Assembly (NCBI GenBank): GCA_002717185.1
Contig: PBDC01000049.1
Span: 1-28,539, forward strand
Direction: 5' to 3'
Length of the DNA stretch: 28,539 nt
From: Rhodospirillaceae bacterium
GTDB taxonomy: Bacteria; Pseudomonadota; Alphaproteobacteria; UBA8366; GCA-2717185
Below the pieces are notes generated by a model. That model worked only from the letters and a program-made list of their open reading frames with translations, had not been told where the DNA came from and did no database searches. Positions within the stretch are counted from its first letter, which is position 1. Each line of letters begins with the position of its first letter. The position numbers and the translations under genes were made by a program. Shown piece by piece: positions 1 through 8,408 of this stretch.

Positions 1-61
1 AAAATGCGAATGGCTGAAGCGGCCGACTGACTAGAAAGGTTACAGTAGGAGTATACAAAGG

Positions 62-84
62 GGCGGGGGACAGCCTGCCGTTTT
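62..84 (+). terminator. Possible Rho-independent terminator
   Basis: A GC-rich inverted repeat (GGCGG about 62-66, CTGCC about 75-79, one G-U pair) is followed by TTTTCATTTT from 81. It could end a plus-strand gene entering from the left: the first nine codons of the window read in frame to a TGA at 28-30. It abuts the stop codon of the minus-strand TPR gene, so it might also work in that direction, although the T-run there is poorer. The stem is only 5 bp, so this is weak. Confidence 0.3.
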
Positions 85-1952
85 CATTTTGGAATTATGT
101 CGAAGGGCAGACAAATACGCTCTTCGTCCGACGTGAAAGGAACGACGCGGTGCGGCAATGAGGATGGGAATAAAACTAAGGCGCCGGGTTTCGTCTCAAC
201 CATCTGTCGTGGGTAATCGTCCTTTATTACGGGCAGTTCATAACCACAAAGCGTGAATTCAATATTTCCTTCGTCACCGCCTTTCTTATTCGGTAATTTC
301 AAATAGAAAATACCGCTTAGCCAGGCGGAATGTGTATGTGCGCTGATTTCACCGCCCTGCAGCAGCCGGATGTACCACCCGTCGAGAACGAAATCCTGAG
401 GCCATTTTTGCACGAATAAACTTCGTTCGCCTTCATGTAGCGCATAATATTTATCGGTATAGGTTCGGATGATGGATTCTAAGTCCACGAATTCCGGGAT
501 ACCTTTCGCAAACAGATTGCCGACCGATTTATAGCCTTCGGAGATGTGTCCGGGGGCGAAACGCTCGTTGGCACCGGAACTTTCGATCGCTTTGCATAGT
601 TCATCTATAAAGGTTTGATCGATTACATTGTCTTCCAAGGTGTCGAAGACGGCGACTTTTTCGACCGGGTCCTCGCAGAAAGAGTAGACGTTATTACTGT
701 TATATTGATTGGCAACAAAAGCCGCGGCGGCACCGGCACGAAAATTATAGGTGGGCTGGCGCGCTTTGATCATCTGTATTTGGATATCGTAGGCTGTGCG
801 GTCCCCCTTGCGATAATAGCATTCCAAGACGAGTGCGCTGACCCTCGAACTCTCTATTAACGGATCGACGATGCGATAACATTCGATCGCTTCATCAAAT
901 TTTTCCTCATGGAGTAAGGCGCCACCTAAGTTTAAGCGCGCGTCGACGAAATTAGGCTTTAGATCCAATGCCCTACGGTAACAGTCCTTCGCCTCTTTGA
1001 AACGGTTGCATTCCTTGTAGACCACACCGAGGTTGTTGTGAGCTTCAGCGTTGTCAGGGTCCAGAACCAAGAGTTTATTGAAGCTATCGATCGCTTCTTC
1101 AAAACGGTCAAGCTGACGGTAGATATTACCCAGGTTGTTGATAGTTTCCGATAAATTAGGTTGAGCGGTGAGCGCCCTTTGGTAACTCTTCAGCGCTTCG
1201 TCTAGCCGGCCGATGTCCTGCAACGCGCTGCCCAAATTGTTGTGCGCACCCGCGTAGCGGGGTTCTATATTAAGCGCTCTTTGATAACTCTCTAGAGCAT
1301 CGTCCCACCTTTTTTGTCGTTGCTGGAGAATTCCTAGATTGTTGTGTGCTTCCGCGTAATCGGGATTACGTTGAAGCGCTTTCTGGTAGGCATCTTTGGC
1401 TTCTCCCGTTTGGTTTAAGTCCGCTAAAGCGGCACCAAGGTTGTTATAAGCTTCGGCAAAATCCGGATCATAAAATAGTGCTGTTCGATAGCTATCGATA
1501 GCAGCGTCGAGCTGACCAAGGTCGGATAGTAATACCCCGAGATTATTATGGGCTTCCGCAAATTCAGGCTTGAGCCTCACTGCTTCCCGGTAACTGTCAG
1601 CTGCACCGTCGTTAGCACCTGCGCGCTGCTGTGCTAAGCCGAGATTGTTGTGTGCTTCCGGACTTTCGGGTTCGAGCTCGATCACCTTACAGAAGGACAA
1701 GACGGCGTCCTCGAAATTGCCCAGATCAAGCAAGGCGCTTCCCCTGATATTATAAAGAAACACGGTCGTCGGAAAACGCTGGATGTATGCTTCCGCTTGC
1801 CTTGCTGCATCGGTAAGCCTTCCGGCGTTGTATAGGCCGATCAACTGTTGGATGTCGTTCTGCTGCAAAATCTGGGCGCTATCTAATGAATGTACTTGTA
1901 CGAATATACCGAGAGTGTGAAACCCGCGAAAGTTAACAATCAGCAATGCCAA
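84..1952 (-). CDS. TPR-repeat protein with C-terminal 2OG-Fe(II) oxygenase-like domain
   Basis: The protein has 622 residues. Residues 31-365 are a TPR solenoid with a strict 34-residue period: the core AHNNLG or a close variant recurs near residues 100, 134, 168, 202, 236, 270, 304 and 338. The C-terminal part (about 430-622) resembles the putative 2OG-Fe(II) oxygenase family found behind TPRs. It has an H539-x-H541 pair in AHTHSAWLSGIFYL, a distal H601 in SSLPHRVVPF and R612 as a possible 2-oxoglutarate anchor. By family analogy this is a cytosolic dioxygenase, perhaps a hydroxylase acting on a protein or glycan partner bound by the TPRs; the substrate is unknown. No ATG occurs in the N-terminal region. 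The given start is TTG, with GAGGG only 3 nt away, so the true start is uncertain; another TTG lies at 1868. There is no signal peptide. It is divergent from the GMC gene. Confidence 0.85.
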   Translation of the reverse strand: MALLIVNFRGFHTLGIFVQVHSLDSAQILQQNDIQQLIGLYNAGRLTDAARQAEAYIQRFPTTVFLYNIRGSALLDLGNFEDAVLSFCKVIELEPESPEAHNNLGLAQQRAGANDGAADSYREAVRLKPEFAEAHNNLGVLLSDLGQLDAAIDSYRTALFYDPDFAEAYNNLGAALADLNQTGEAKDAYQKALQRNPDYAEAHNNLGILQQRQKRWDDALESYQRALNIEPRYAGAHNNLGSALQDIGRLDEALKSYQRALTAQPNLSETINNLGNIYRQLDRFEEAIDSFNKLLVLDPDNAEAHNNLGVVYKECNRFKEAKDCYRRALDLKPNFVDARLNLGGALLHEEKFDEAIECYRIVDPLIESSRVSALVLECYYRKGDRTAYDIQIQMIKARQPTYNFRAGAAAAFVANQYNSNNVYSFCEDPVEKVAVFDTLEDNVIDQTFIDELCKAIESSGANERFAPGHISEGYKSVGNLFAKGIPEFVDLESIIRTYTDKYYALHEGERSLFVQKWPQDFVLDGWYIRLLQGGEISAHTHSAWLSGIFYLKLPNKKGGDEGNIEFTLCGYELPVIKDDYPRQMVETKPGALVLFPSSLPHRVVPFTSDEERICLPFDIIPK

Positions 1953-2090
1953 GAACCCTCACTAACTGAGTTGGGGTTTTCCAAAGAAGTTTCTTGCCGA
2001 GGCTTGGAACGGTATTTTTGGTATCGGCTGCCTTGAAGGCGGCTACCAGCAGCCCTAGATTTGCCCCGCGATAATGGAGGGATAGCGAGA

Positions 2091-3686
2091 ATGAACGCGG
2101 ATTTTGTCGTCGTTGGCGCAGGTTCAGCGGGTTGCGTTATGGCAAGCCGGTTGAGCGAAGACGGTTCGAAGGTAGTTCTCTTGGAGGCGGGACCTAAGGA
2201 CCGGCACCCAATGATTCATATCCCCGCTGGTATTCGTTCACTGCTACACCATCCTGTTATCAATTGGAATTATAGTAGCGAGCCCGAAGACAACACCGGT
2301 GGACGGCGTATTCATTGGCCGCGCGGCAAGGTGTTGGGTGGGTCTAGCTCTATAAATGGCATGCTTTATGTGCGTGGTAATCGTGCCGACTATGATGGTT
2401 GGGCGCAGCGCGGCTGCCGTGGTTGGGATTTTGATAGTGTATTGCCGTACTTTATAAAGTCGGAAACCTACCGAAATGAGGGCGATGATGAAATTCGGGG
2501 CCGCGGCGGGCCCCTGATTGTCGAAGACTACCGGACTATCCTGCCTTTGACCCATAAATTCGTTGAGGCGGCTCAACAAGCAGGCTTCAATTTTAATCCC
2601 GACCTAAATGGTAAGGATCAGGAAGGTGTTGGCTACTCTCAAATGACAAGACGCGGCCGTTGGCGCGGCTCGACGGCCCAGACTTATCTGGCGCAGGCCA
2701 AAGGTCGTTCCAATCTAGAGACGGAGACCGAAGCAATTGTCACGAAGCTGATCTTCGAGGGCAAACGCTGTGTTGGCGTCGCCTACCGGCAAGGCAGTGT
2801 AGATAAGGAAGTGCGCGCAAACCGCGAGGTTATTCTGTCGGGTGGCGCAATTAATTCGCCGCATTTACTGCAGATTTCTGGAATTGGGCCGGCTGAGCAT
2901 CTGCGGTCGATTGGCGTGGAAGTCGTGCAAGACCTACCCGGCGTAGGGTCGAACCTCTCTGACCACTACGTAACGCGGGTGTCACACCGGGTGAAAGACT
3001 TGATCTCAATCAACGAGCTGGCACGCGGTGCCCGTGTCGTAGGCGAGGCTCTGCGTTTCATCCTTCGCGGAAACGGAGCGTTGACCTTCGGGGTAACTAG
3101 TGCTCAGGTATTTTGCCGTAGCCGCGATGGTCTCAGTAGCCCAGACCTGCAACTTCTGTTCACGCCGGCTAGTTATGGCACTAAGGTGATCGGCGAATTG
3201 GAGCGCGAACCTGGCATGACCGTTGCCGTCTGCCCGGTGCGACCCGAAAGCCGCGGTACAATTATGGCAGCTAACGCCAACCCGATGGAAAAGGCGGTGA
3301 TCCGGCCGAACTACCTATCGGCGGAAGGGGACGCTTATGTAATGCTGGCCGGCATTCGTCATACCCAACGCATCTTCGACGCACCTGCTCTCGCACAGCA
3401 CAGCGTAGCGGAATTACAGCCAGGTGAACCTATCGAAAGCGTAGATGACGTGCTCGCCTTTGCGCGACGCAACGGCGCTTCAATTTACCACCCGGTCGGT
3501 ACTTGCAAAATGGGCGACGACCCGATGGCTGTCGTAGACACGCGTTTGAAAGTGCAGGGCATCGGTGGTTTACGCGTTGTTGACGCGTCTATTATGCCGA
3601 CTGTAACGACCGGTAATACCAATGCGCCAACTATCATGATCGGTGAAAAGGGTGCCGCCATGGTTCAAGAGGACGCCGCGAAGTAA
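2091..3686 (+). CDS. GMC family FAD-dependent alcohol/choline dehydrogenase-like oxidoreductase
   Basis: 531 residues, typical for bacterial GMC dehydrogenases. The N-terminus carries the FAD dinucleotide fold VVVGAGSAG (6-14), with the acidic residue in LLEAG near 32. GMC signature 1 is [16 protein letters not shown] (76-91) and signature 2 is [18 protein letters not shown] in the middle. The C-terminal catalytic region has HPVGTCKMG (H467) and NTNAPT (N511), the His/Asn pair of the family. It likely oxidises a primary alcohol (choline-like, polyethylene glycol-like or aliphatic) to an aldehyde; the substrate cannot be read from sequence. I chose the ATG at 2091 because GGAGGG lies 9 nt upstream; an in-frame TTG at 2061 has no ribosome site. 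There is no betB or transporter beside it, so choline use is not supported by context. Confidence 0.9.
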   Translation: MNADFVVVGAGSAGCVMASRLSEDGSKVVLLEAGPKDRHPMIHIPAGIRSLLHHPVINWNYSSEPEDNTGGRRIHWPRGKVLGGSSSINGMLYVRGNRADYDGWAQRGCRGWDFDSVLPYFIKSETYRNEGDDEIRGRGGPLIVEDYRTILPLTHKFVEAAQQAGFNFNPDLNGKDQEGVGYSQMTRRGRWRGSTAQTYLAQAKGRSNLETETEAIVTKLIFEGKRCVGVAYRQGSVDKEVRANREVILSGGAINSPHLLQISGIGPAEHLRSIGVEVVQDLPGVGSNLSDHYVTRVSHRVKDLISINELARGARVVGEALRFILRGNGALTFGVTSAQVFCRSRDGLSSPDLQLLFTPASYGTKVIGELEREPGMTVAVCPVRPESRGTIMAANANPMEKAVIRPNYLSAEGDAYVMLAGIRHTQRIFDAPALAQHSVAELQPGEPIESVDDVLAFARRNGASIYHPVGTCKMGDDPMAVVDTRLKVQGIGGLRVVDASIMPTVTTGNTNAPTIMIGEKGAAMVQEDAAK

Positions 3687-3762
3687 CACCTCAATGCAAC
3701 AAATAATATTTGAATTCTTCGGTTCATAAAATACCTAGGGTTTGAAAGAGGGAAGGGAGTCC

Positions 3763-3794
3763 ACAACGCTTCATTGCGGAGGCGGCGTTGTTTT
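3763..3794 (+). terminator. Candidate terminator between convergent genes
   Basis: A perfect 7-bp inverted repeat, ACAACGC (3763-3769) and GCGTTGT (3785-3791), is followed by TTT. It sits 77 nt after the GMC stop and before the 3' end of the convergent cupin gene, where a terminator is expected. The 15-nt loop and short T-run make it imperfect. The rest of 3687-3956 shows nothing I can name. Confidence 0.4.
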
Positions 3795-3956
3795 ATCGGG
3801 TACTCTCGTTTTCTGCGCACTTTTAACAACTTGTTCGTTACTACAGGCTACTGTTATCGAAATGTGCCGCATTTGGTAGGCACCAGTTCCACATACGAAA
3901 GAAAACTCTTGGCTCATTAATAACTTTTAAACGTTATCTGGTGATCTGCTGTATTG

Positions 3957-4505
3957 TCAGGCGATCCCGCTTAGCTCCTTAGTGTATTCGGAAAGCTGAC
4001 CAATCTCGTAATCTTCGCATTTCTGGCTGCGCGGGTTCCACATGCTACGGCCTTCGCGGGTAATCAAGTTACCACCATAGACATGGATCGCATTGGATTT
4101 GCGCTCGCTCGGATTGGTGATCGCGTGAATCGTGTCCGTTTTCAACACCGCGATATCGCCTTCTTTTAGATGTCGCTCGCCGATTTGTTTAAGCCCATCT
4201 TTTGTTTGTTCGTAGAAGGCGTTGTGCTCCTCGCCGTCATAGACGCCGATGACAGCCCACATATTATGATTGTGCACGGGTGACCGCAGCCCCGGTACTG
4301 TTGCTACTTGCAGAACAGTTAACTCGTCATCGTTATAGACAATGCGGTCACGCAATGATTTGCCGGTAATCCGCGAGCAAAATGCCGCGGGTAACCCCTT
4401 TGGGTCGGCGATCGCATCCCGGACAAGGGCTTCGATCTTGAACGTGGGGTCTTCGTTAGCGATTGCCGACTTACAGTTTTTCACGAAGAAATCGAGGTCG
4501 ATCAT
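3957..4505 (-). CDS. Cysteine dioxygenase-like cupin protein
   Basis: 182 residues, the size of bacterial thiol dioxygenases and related metal-dependent double-stranded beta-helix enzymes. The metal site is visible: H78-x-H80 in PVHNHNMWAVIGVYDG, H127 in TDTIHAITNP, and H141 in AIHVYGG as a possible second-shell His. These fit the three-His Fe(II) site of cysteine or 3-mercaptopropionate dioxygenases, which make sulfinates using O2. The exact thiol is unknown and a non-thiol substrate is possible. The ATG at 4505 has a strong AGGAGTAAGGA site just upstream. It lies 22 nt downstream of the amidase gene on the same strand, so the two are probably one transcript; a route that first hydrolyses an amide and then oxidises the released thiol is an inference. 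Confidence 0.75.
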   Translation of the reverse strand: MIDLDFFVKNCKSAIANEDPTFKIEALVRDAIADPKGLPAAFCSRITGKSLRDRIVYNDDELTVLQVATVPGLRSPVHNHNMWAVIGVYDGEEHNAFYEQTKDGLKQIGERHLKEGDIAVLKTDTIHAITNPSERKSNAIHVYGGNLITREGRSMWNPRSQKCEDYEIGQLSEYTKELSGIA

Positions 4506-4527
4506 TCCTTACTCCTGATATATTGGA

Positions 4528-5850
4528 TTAAGTCTGCCTTTCTGCTGCCTCAGCGATCGTCCGAGCGGCGCTGGCAAAGTGGTAATCGCTCCCCGGAACG
4601 CCGGCGAGAAGGCAGCCTATCGGCATATTCTCCGACGACAAACCGGTCGGCATGGTCACTACAGGTCCGCCGAGTGCCGTCCAGGGCGAGATATAGCTAG
4701 CATCACCGGTCCATTCGAGCCCCTTTGGTGCCGTCTTTGGTGTTGCCGGCGAGATGAAAGCATCCGTATCGGAAAAATATTCGAAAAACGTATCGCGCGC
4801 ATTATCAAGTGCACGTCTGGCACTGAAATAGTCACCTTCGGAAATCACCATCCCGCGTTCGATTGCCTCGCACAGATACTGGCCAACGCTGCCTTCTGGT
4901 TTGTCGAGCAATTCACGTTGGAATCGGCCAATTTCGAATTCCATAGTTAGCCGGTGCCATTCTTGAATTTCCTCAAAGGACACCGGCGCTTTCTGATCGC
5001 ACACGATATGGCCAGCTTCTTTAAGCCGTTTCGCCGTTTTCTGCATGCATTTTTGTATGTCGTCATCAGCCGTTTCGAGGACAGGGTCATGCAGCACGGT
5101 GACAGTTAGCGCATCGCTGTATGCCGGGGCACCATGCATGCGAGCATGGGAGGGACATATCGCCTTGAATACGGTCGCTGCATCAGCCACCTGGTACCCG
5201 TAATAGCCAACCGTATCGTATAGCCCTGAGAGAAGCGCCACTCCAGCGCCTGGCATAAGCCGAGTGCTTGGTTTAAATGCCGCGATGCCGCAATAGGCAG
5301 CCGGACGGTTGACCGAGGCCATTGTCTGTGTGCCGAGCGCTACCGGGACCATACCTGCGCCGACAGCTGCTCCGGAGCCGCTGCTGGAACCGCCCGGCGT
5401 ATGTTCCAAATTATAGGGGTTGCGGGCAGGAGAGGGGTCGCGGAAAGCGAATTCTGTGGTATGGGTCTTACCTAATATAATGGCGCCCGCTGTTCGTAAG
5501 GCCGTTACTGTTTCCGCATCTGCCGTGGCCGGGCCGATATCGGCCCGGGATTTGCTGTTGCAACGGGTTGGCACGCCTTTAACGTCGATAATATCTTTTA
5601 CGCCAATCGGAATGCCATGCAGCGGCCCACGGATTTTCCCAGTCTCTATTTCACGCGTCAGAACCTCGGCTTCTGCGCGTGCGTTATCGAGACAAAGTTC
5701 ACGCCATGCCATTACTAGCGGTTCGACGGCATCAATCCGGTCAATATAGCGCTGTAAAAGCTCGGTCGGTGATATTAAGCCGTCTTTGATTTGCTTTGCC
5801 AATGTTTCGATGCGCCCAGGGTCTCTAACGGTCTCGGGTATCTTGGTCAT
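4528..5850 (-). CDS. Amidase (amidase-signature family) with altered oxyanion loop
   Basis: 440 residues. The Ser-cisSer-Lys triad of amidase-signature enzymes is in place: K85 in GIPIGVKDIID, S155 in TPGGSSSGSG and S179 in GTQTMASVNRP, with the family's 24-residue spacing between the two serines. The enzyme should hydrolyse a C-N amide bond in the cytosol; the substrate is unknown. The loop before the nucleophile, normally T-x-x-GG-S, reads TQTMAS: both glycines of the usual oxyanion hole are replaced by Met and Ala. The ATG at 5850 has AGGGAA 9 nt upstream. It shares a transcript with the cysteine-dioxygenase-like gene and diverges from the luciferase-like gene across a 9-bp inverted repeat. 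The family also includes GatA, but no gatB or gatC is present and the size suits a stand-alone amidase. Confidence 0.85.
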   Translation of the reverse strand: MTKIPETVRDPGRIETLAKQIKDGLISPTELLQRYIDRIDAVEPLVMAWRELCLDNARAEAEVLTREIETGKIRGPLHGIPIGVKDIIDVKGVPTRCNSKSRADIGPATADAETVTALRTAGAIILGKTHTTEFAFRDPSPARNPYNLEHTPGGSSSGSGAAVGAGMVPVALGTQTMASVNRPAAYCGIAAFKPSTRLMPGAGVALLSGLYDTVGYYGYQVADAATVFKAICPSHARMHGAPAYSDALTVTVLHDPVLETADDDIQKCMQKTAKRLKEAGHIVCDQKAPVSFEEIQEWHRLTMEFEIGRFQRELLDKPEGSVGQYLCEAIERGMVISEGDYFSARRALDNARDTFFEYFSDTDAFISPATPKTAPKGLEWTGDASYISPWTALGGPVVTMPTGLSSENMPIGCLLAGVPGSDYHFASAARTIAEAAERQT

Positions 5851-5907
5851 AGTAATAAGTTCCCTTCCGTGAATTCTGTTCTTGCCCTATTGCGCTATTT
5901 TATTAGA

Positions 5908-5932
5908 CGTTAGACCGAAATTTGGTCTAACG
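5908..5932. promoter_or_regulatory. Operator-like perfect inverted repeat in divergent promoter region
   Basis: CGTTAGACC (5908-5916) and GGTCTAACG (5924-5932) are exact 9-bp inverted arms around a 7-nt A/T-rich spacer (GAAATTT). An extra TTAGAC at 5903-5908 makes a direct repeat with the left arm. The site lies between the divergent amidase and luciferase-like genes, 58 nt from the first start and 49 nt from the second. The geometry suits a dimeric regulator (TetR- or GntR-type) controlling both. No regulator gene is adjacent. Confidence 0.5.
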
Positions 5933-5980
5933 CCATCGCTCTAAGAATGAGGGATAAACCTTGATAATAGGTATTTTCGA

Positions 5981-6973
5981 ATGAAATTTGGGATGTTCGG
6001 GGGCCCTCGCTCTATTCCCGTTGTTGACGGCGGTTATGACAACGGCTACAGCGCTTACATTGATGCGGTGCTGGAAGCTGAGCAGCTCGGCTATTACAGC
6101 AATTTTTTGGTAGAGCACCACTTTAGTGGAATGGGGCAAGTGTCCGCGTCACTTAACTTGCTGTCCTACCTTGCGGCACGGACGAAGACCATCCGCCTGG
6201 GAACTGCCGTTGTCGTGCTGCCATGGCACAATCCTGTTCTGATTGCGGAACAGGCAGCGACGCTCGATCTACTATCCGACGGCCGCTTCGATTTCGGTGT
6301 TGGCAAAGGCTACCGTTATAACGAATTCGAAGGGTTCTGCATTCCAGTTGAGGAGGCTTCGGAACGCTTCGAAGAGGCAATGGCGGTTATCCGCAAAGCC
6401 TGGGGGCATGAGGGACGCTTCTCGCATCATGGTAAGCGTTGGCACTATCAGGATATAGTTATTGAGCCGGCGCCGGTCCAAAAGCCGCATCCACCTTTCT
6501 GGCTAGCGGCCGGACGGCGGGCGTCGCTCCGCCAAGCAGCTAATGAAGGTTACAATCTATTTCTCGATCAATTTCAGACTTTCGAAGTGATGTTGAAGCG
6601 TTTTCGCATCTATCAGGCTGCTGTTCAGGAGGCTGGTCGAAAGTTAAAGCCATATAGTATCGCCGTAGCGCGAGGTCTCTTGATAGCGAAAACACCGGAG
6701 GAGCGGGAGGCAGCTATCACTGCACGCATGAAGAGCCAGGAAGTAATGAATGCCCACGGTACTTCTGCGGACAAAACCGAGAAATCTAGCATGGTATCCG
6801 ACCCCGACCTGCGAAAGGCGGCAACTGAAGGTACTTTGATTGGCACGCCAGGAGAAATCATCGAACGCTTGAAATGGCTCGAAGAGGAGGGGGTCGACTA
6901 TATAATCCTCTCAACACGAGGGAAAAAAGCGCTACGCGTGTTTGCAGAGGAGGTTATGCCAGCATTTCGCTGA
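5981..6973 (+). CDS. Luciferase-like flavin-dependent monooxygenase (LLM)
   Basis: 330 residues, the normal size of a bacterial luciferase-like TIM-barrel oxidoreductase. Typical segments are VEHHFSGMG (near 45), TKTIRLGTAVVVLPWHNPVLIAEQ (two quotable parts: KTIRLGTAVVVL and NPVLIAEQ, near 70-90), LSDGRFDFGVGKGY (near 98-112), PHPPFWLAAG, and a C-terminal IGTPGEIIERL. Such enzymes use FMNH2 (or F420) with O2 to oxidise small organics; the substrate is unknown. The ATG at 5981 has TAGG 9 nt upstream. Its stop is 16 nt from the convergent end of gltD. It is divergent from the amidase and probably shares the inverted-repeat operator, so a common catabolic role is plausible but not shown. Confidence 0.85.
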   Translation: MKFGMFGGPRSIPVVDGGYDNGYSAYIDAVLEAEQLGYYSNFLVEHHFSGMGQVSASLNLLSYLAARTKTIRLGTAVVVLPWHNPVLIAEQAATLDLLSDGRFDFGVGKGYRYNEFEGFCIPVEEASERFEEAMAVIRKAWGHEGRFSHHGKRWHYQDIVIEPAPVQKPHPPFWLAAGRRASLRQAANEGYNLFLDQFQTFEVMLKRFRIYQAAVQEAGRKLKPYSIAVARGLLIAKTPEEREAAITARMKSQEVMNAHGTSADKTEKSSMVSDPDLRKAATEGTLIGTPGEIIERLKWLEEEGVDYIILSTRGKKALRVFAEEVMPAFR

Positions 6974-6989
6974 GCCGGCGTCCAAGTTT

Positions 6990-8408
6990 CTACCGCGGTA
7001 GAACGCTTCCTCCCGTTAGAAATTCATCGACAGCTTGGGCGCATTGTCGGCCTTCGCGGATCGCCCAAACGACGAGCGACTGACCACGCCGCATATCGCC
7101 GGCAGCGAATAATTTCGGTACCGTGGTCTGATAGTCGTCGGTGCTGGCTTTGACATTACCGCGTTCGTCTAGCTTAAGACCAAAGTTCTCTATCATGCCG
7201 TCATGCACTGGGTGCACGAAGCCCATGGCAAGCAGAACGAGTTCCGCCGGCAGAGTGAACTCGCTACCGGGTATCTCGCTCAAATTCTCGTCGAGGCGCC
7301 TGACATGCAGTGTCGTGAGTTTGCCATCCTTCCCTGAGAATTTTGCTGTAGACACGCACCAGTCGCGCTTAGCACCTTCCGCCTGCGATGATGACGTTCG
7401 CAGCCTGTAAGGCCAAAGTGGCCAAGTGGTGCTCTTGTCTGGGTTTTCAGGCGGCATAGGCATAATTTCGAGCTGTGTGACGGAGATTGCACCTTGGCGA
7501 AACGAAGTGCCAATGCAGTCTGACCCAGTGTCGCCGCCACCGATGACTACGACGTTCTTGCCGTTTGCCAGAATATCTTCGACATCGCCTAGGGGTTCAT
7601 TGCCGACCCGTCTGTTTTGTTGCGGAAGAAAGTCCATAGCGTATTCGATGCCATCAAAATCTCGTCCAGGCACTTGGAGATCACGCGGATGTTCCGACCC
7701 GCCAGTAAGTGCGACGGCGTCGTATGTTTCAAGTAAACTTTTGGCGTCATGATCGACACCAATATGGGCGTTGTATTGGAAAGTCACACCCTCGGCTTCC
7801 ATCTGTTCAACGCGGCGGTCGATCAGGTGTTTCTCCATTTTGAAATCGGGTATGCCGTATCGTAGCAGACCTCCTGCCTTCGCGTGCTTTTCATAGACAG
7901 TGACATCATGTCCGGCGCGGGCAAGTTGCTGCGCACAGGCCAGTCCTGCTGGTCCGGAACCGACTATAGCGACCCGTTTCCCGCTTTTTTTCTCAGCGAT
8001 GACAGGTGCGATCCAGCCATTCTCCCATGCCGTATCGGCGATCGTACATTCGATCGTCTTGATCGTAACCGGATTGTCGTCAAGATTTAACGTGCAAGAT
8101 TCTTCGCACGGAGCGGGGCATATTCGGCCGGTAAATTCCGGGAAGTTATTCGTCGAATGCAGGACATCGAGCGCACCACGCCAATCATCCTTGTAGACCA
8201 GGTCATTCCAATCCGGAATGATGTTGTTAACCGGACAGCCCTGATGGCAAAAGGGAATGCCGCAATCCATGCAGCGGGCACCTTGTTGTGAGACCTGGTT
8301 GTGGTCCAAGGGGATGACGAACTCACGGAAGTGACGCACGCGGTCGCTGGCTGGTGCGTTCTTGCGATCCTGCCTGTCGATTTCCAGAAAACCGGTAATC
8401 TTTCCCAT
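6990..8408 (-). CDS. gltD: Glutamate synthase small (beta) subunit
   Basis: 472 residues, the family's usual length. The N-terminus has two cysteine sets for [4Fe-4S] clusters: C46, C49, C54, C58 ([14 protein letters not shown]) and C97, C101, C105 (CPAPCEESC). An FAD fold follows at [14 protein letters not shown] (147-160), then an NAD(P) fold [13 protein letters not shown], and a closing FAD motif [18 protein letters not shown]. It takes electrons from NADPH and passes them to GltB for reductive formation of glutamate from glutamine and 2-oxoglutarate. The start ATG overlaps the gltB stop codon by one base (TAATG), a sign of translational coupling. Confidence 0.97.
   Translation of the reverse strand: MGKITGFLEIDRQDRKNAPASDRVRHFREFVIPLDHNQVSQQGARCMDCGIPFCHQGCPVNNIIPDWNDLVYKDDWRGALDVLHSTNNFPEFTGRICPAPCEESCTLNLDDNPVTIKTIECTIADTAWENGWIAPVIAEKKSGKRVAIVGSGPAGLACAQQLARAGHDVTVYEKHAKAGGLLRYGIPDFKMEKHLIDRRVEQMEAEGVTFQYNAHIGVDHDAKSLLETYDAVALTGGSEHPRDLQVPGRDFDGIEYAMDFLPQQNRRVGNEPLGDVEDILANGKNVVVIGGGDTGSDCIGTSFRQGAISVTQLEIMPMPPENPDKSTTWPLWPYRLRTSSSQAEGAKRDWCVSTAKFSGKDGKLTTLHVRRLDENLSEIPGSEFTLPAELVLLAMGFVHPVHDGMIENFGLKLDERGNVKASTDDYQTTVPKLFAAGDMRRGQSLVVWAIREGRQCAQAVDEFLTGGSVLPR

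Noticed and set aside
950..1700. Direct repeats at about 102-nt spacing resembling a CRISPR or tandem array
   Set aside because: They are the coding sequence of 34-residue TPR units with diverged codons, not spaced identical repeats.
3920..3937. ATAAC/GTTAT hairpin as terminator of the cysteine-dioxygenase-like gene
   Set aside because: The 5-bp AT-rich stem has no T-run on the minus strand.
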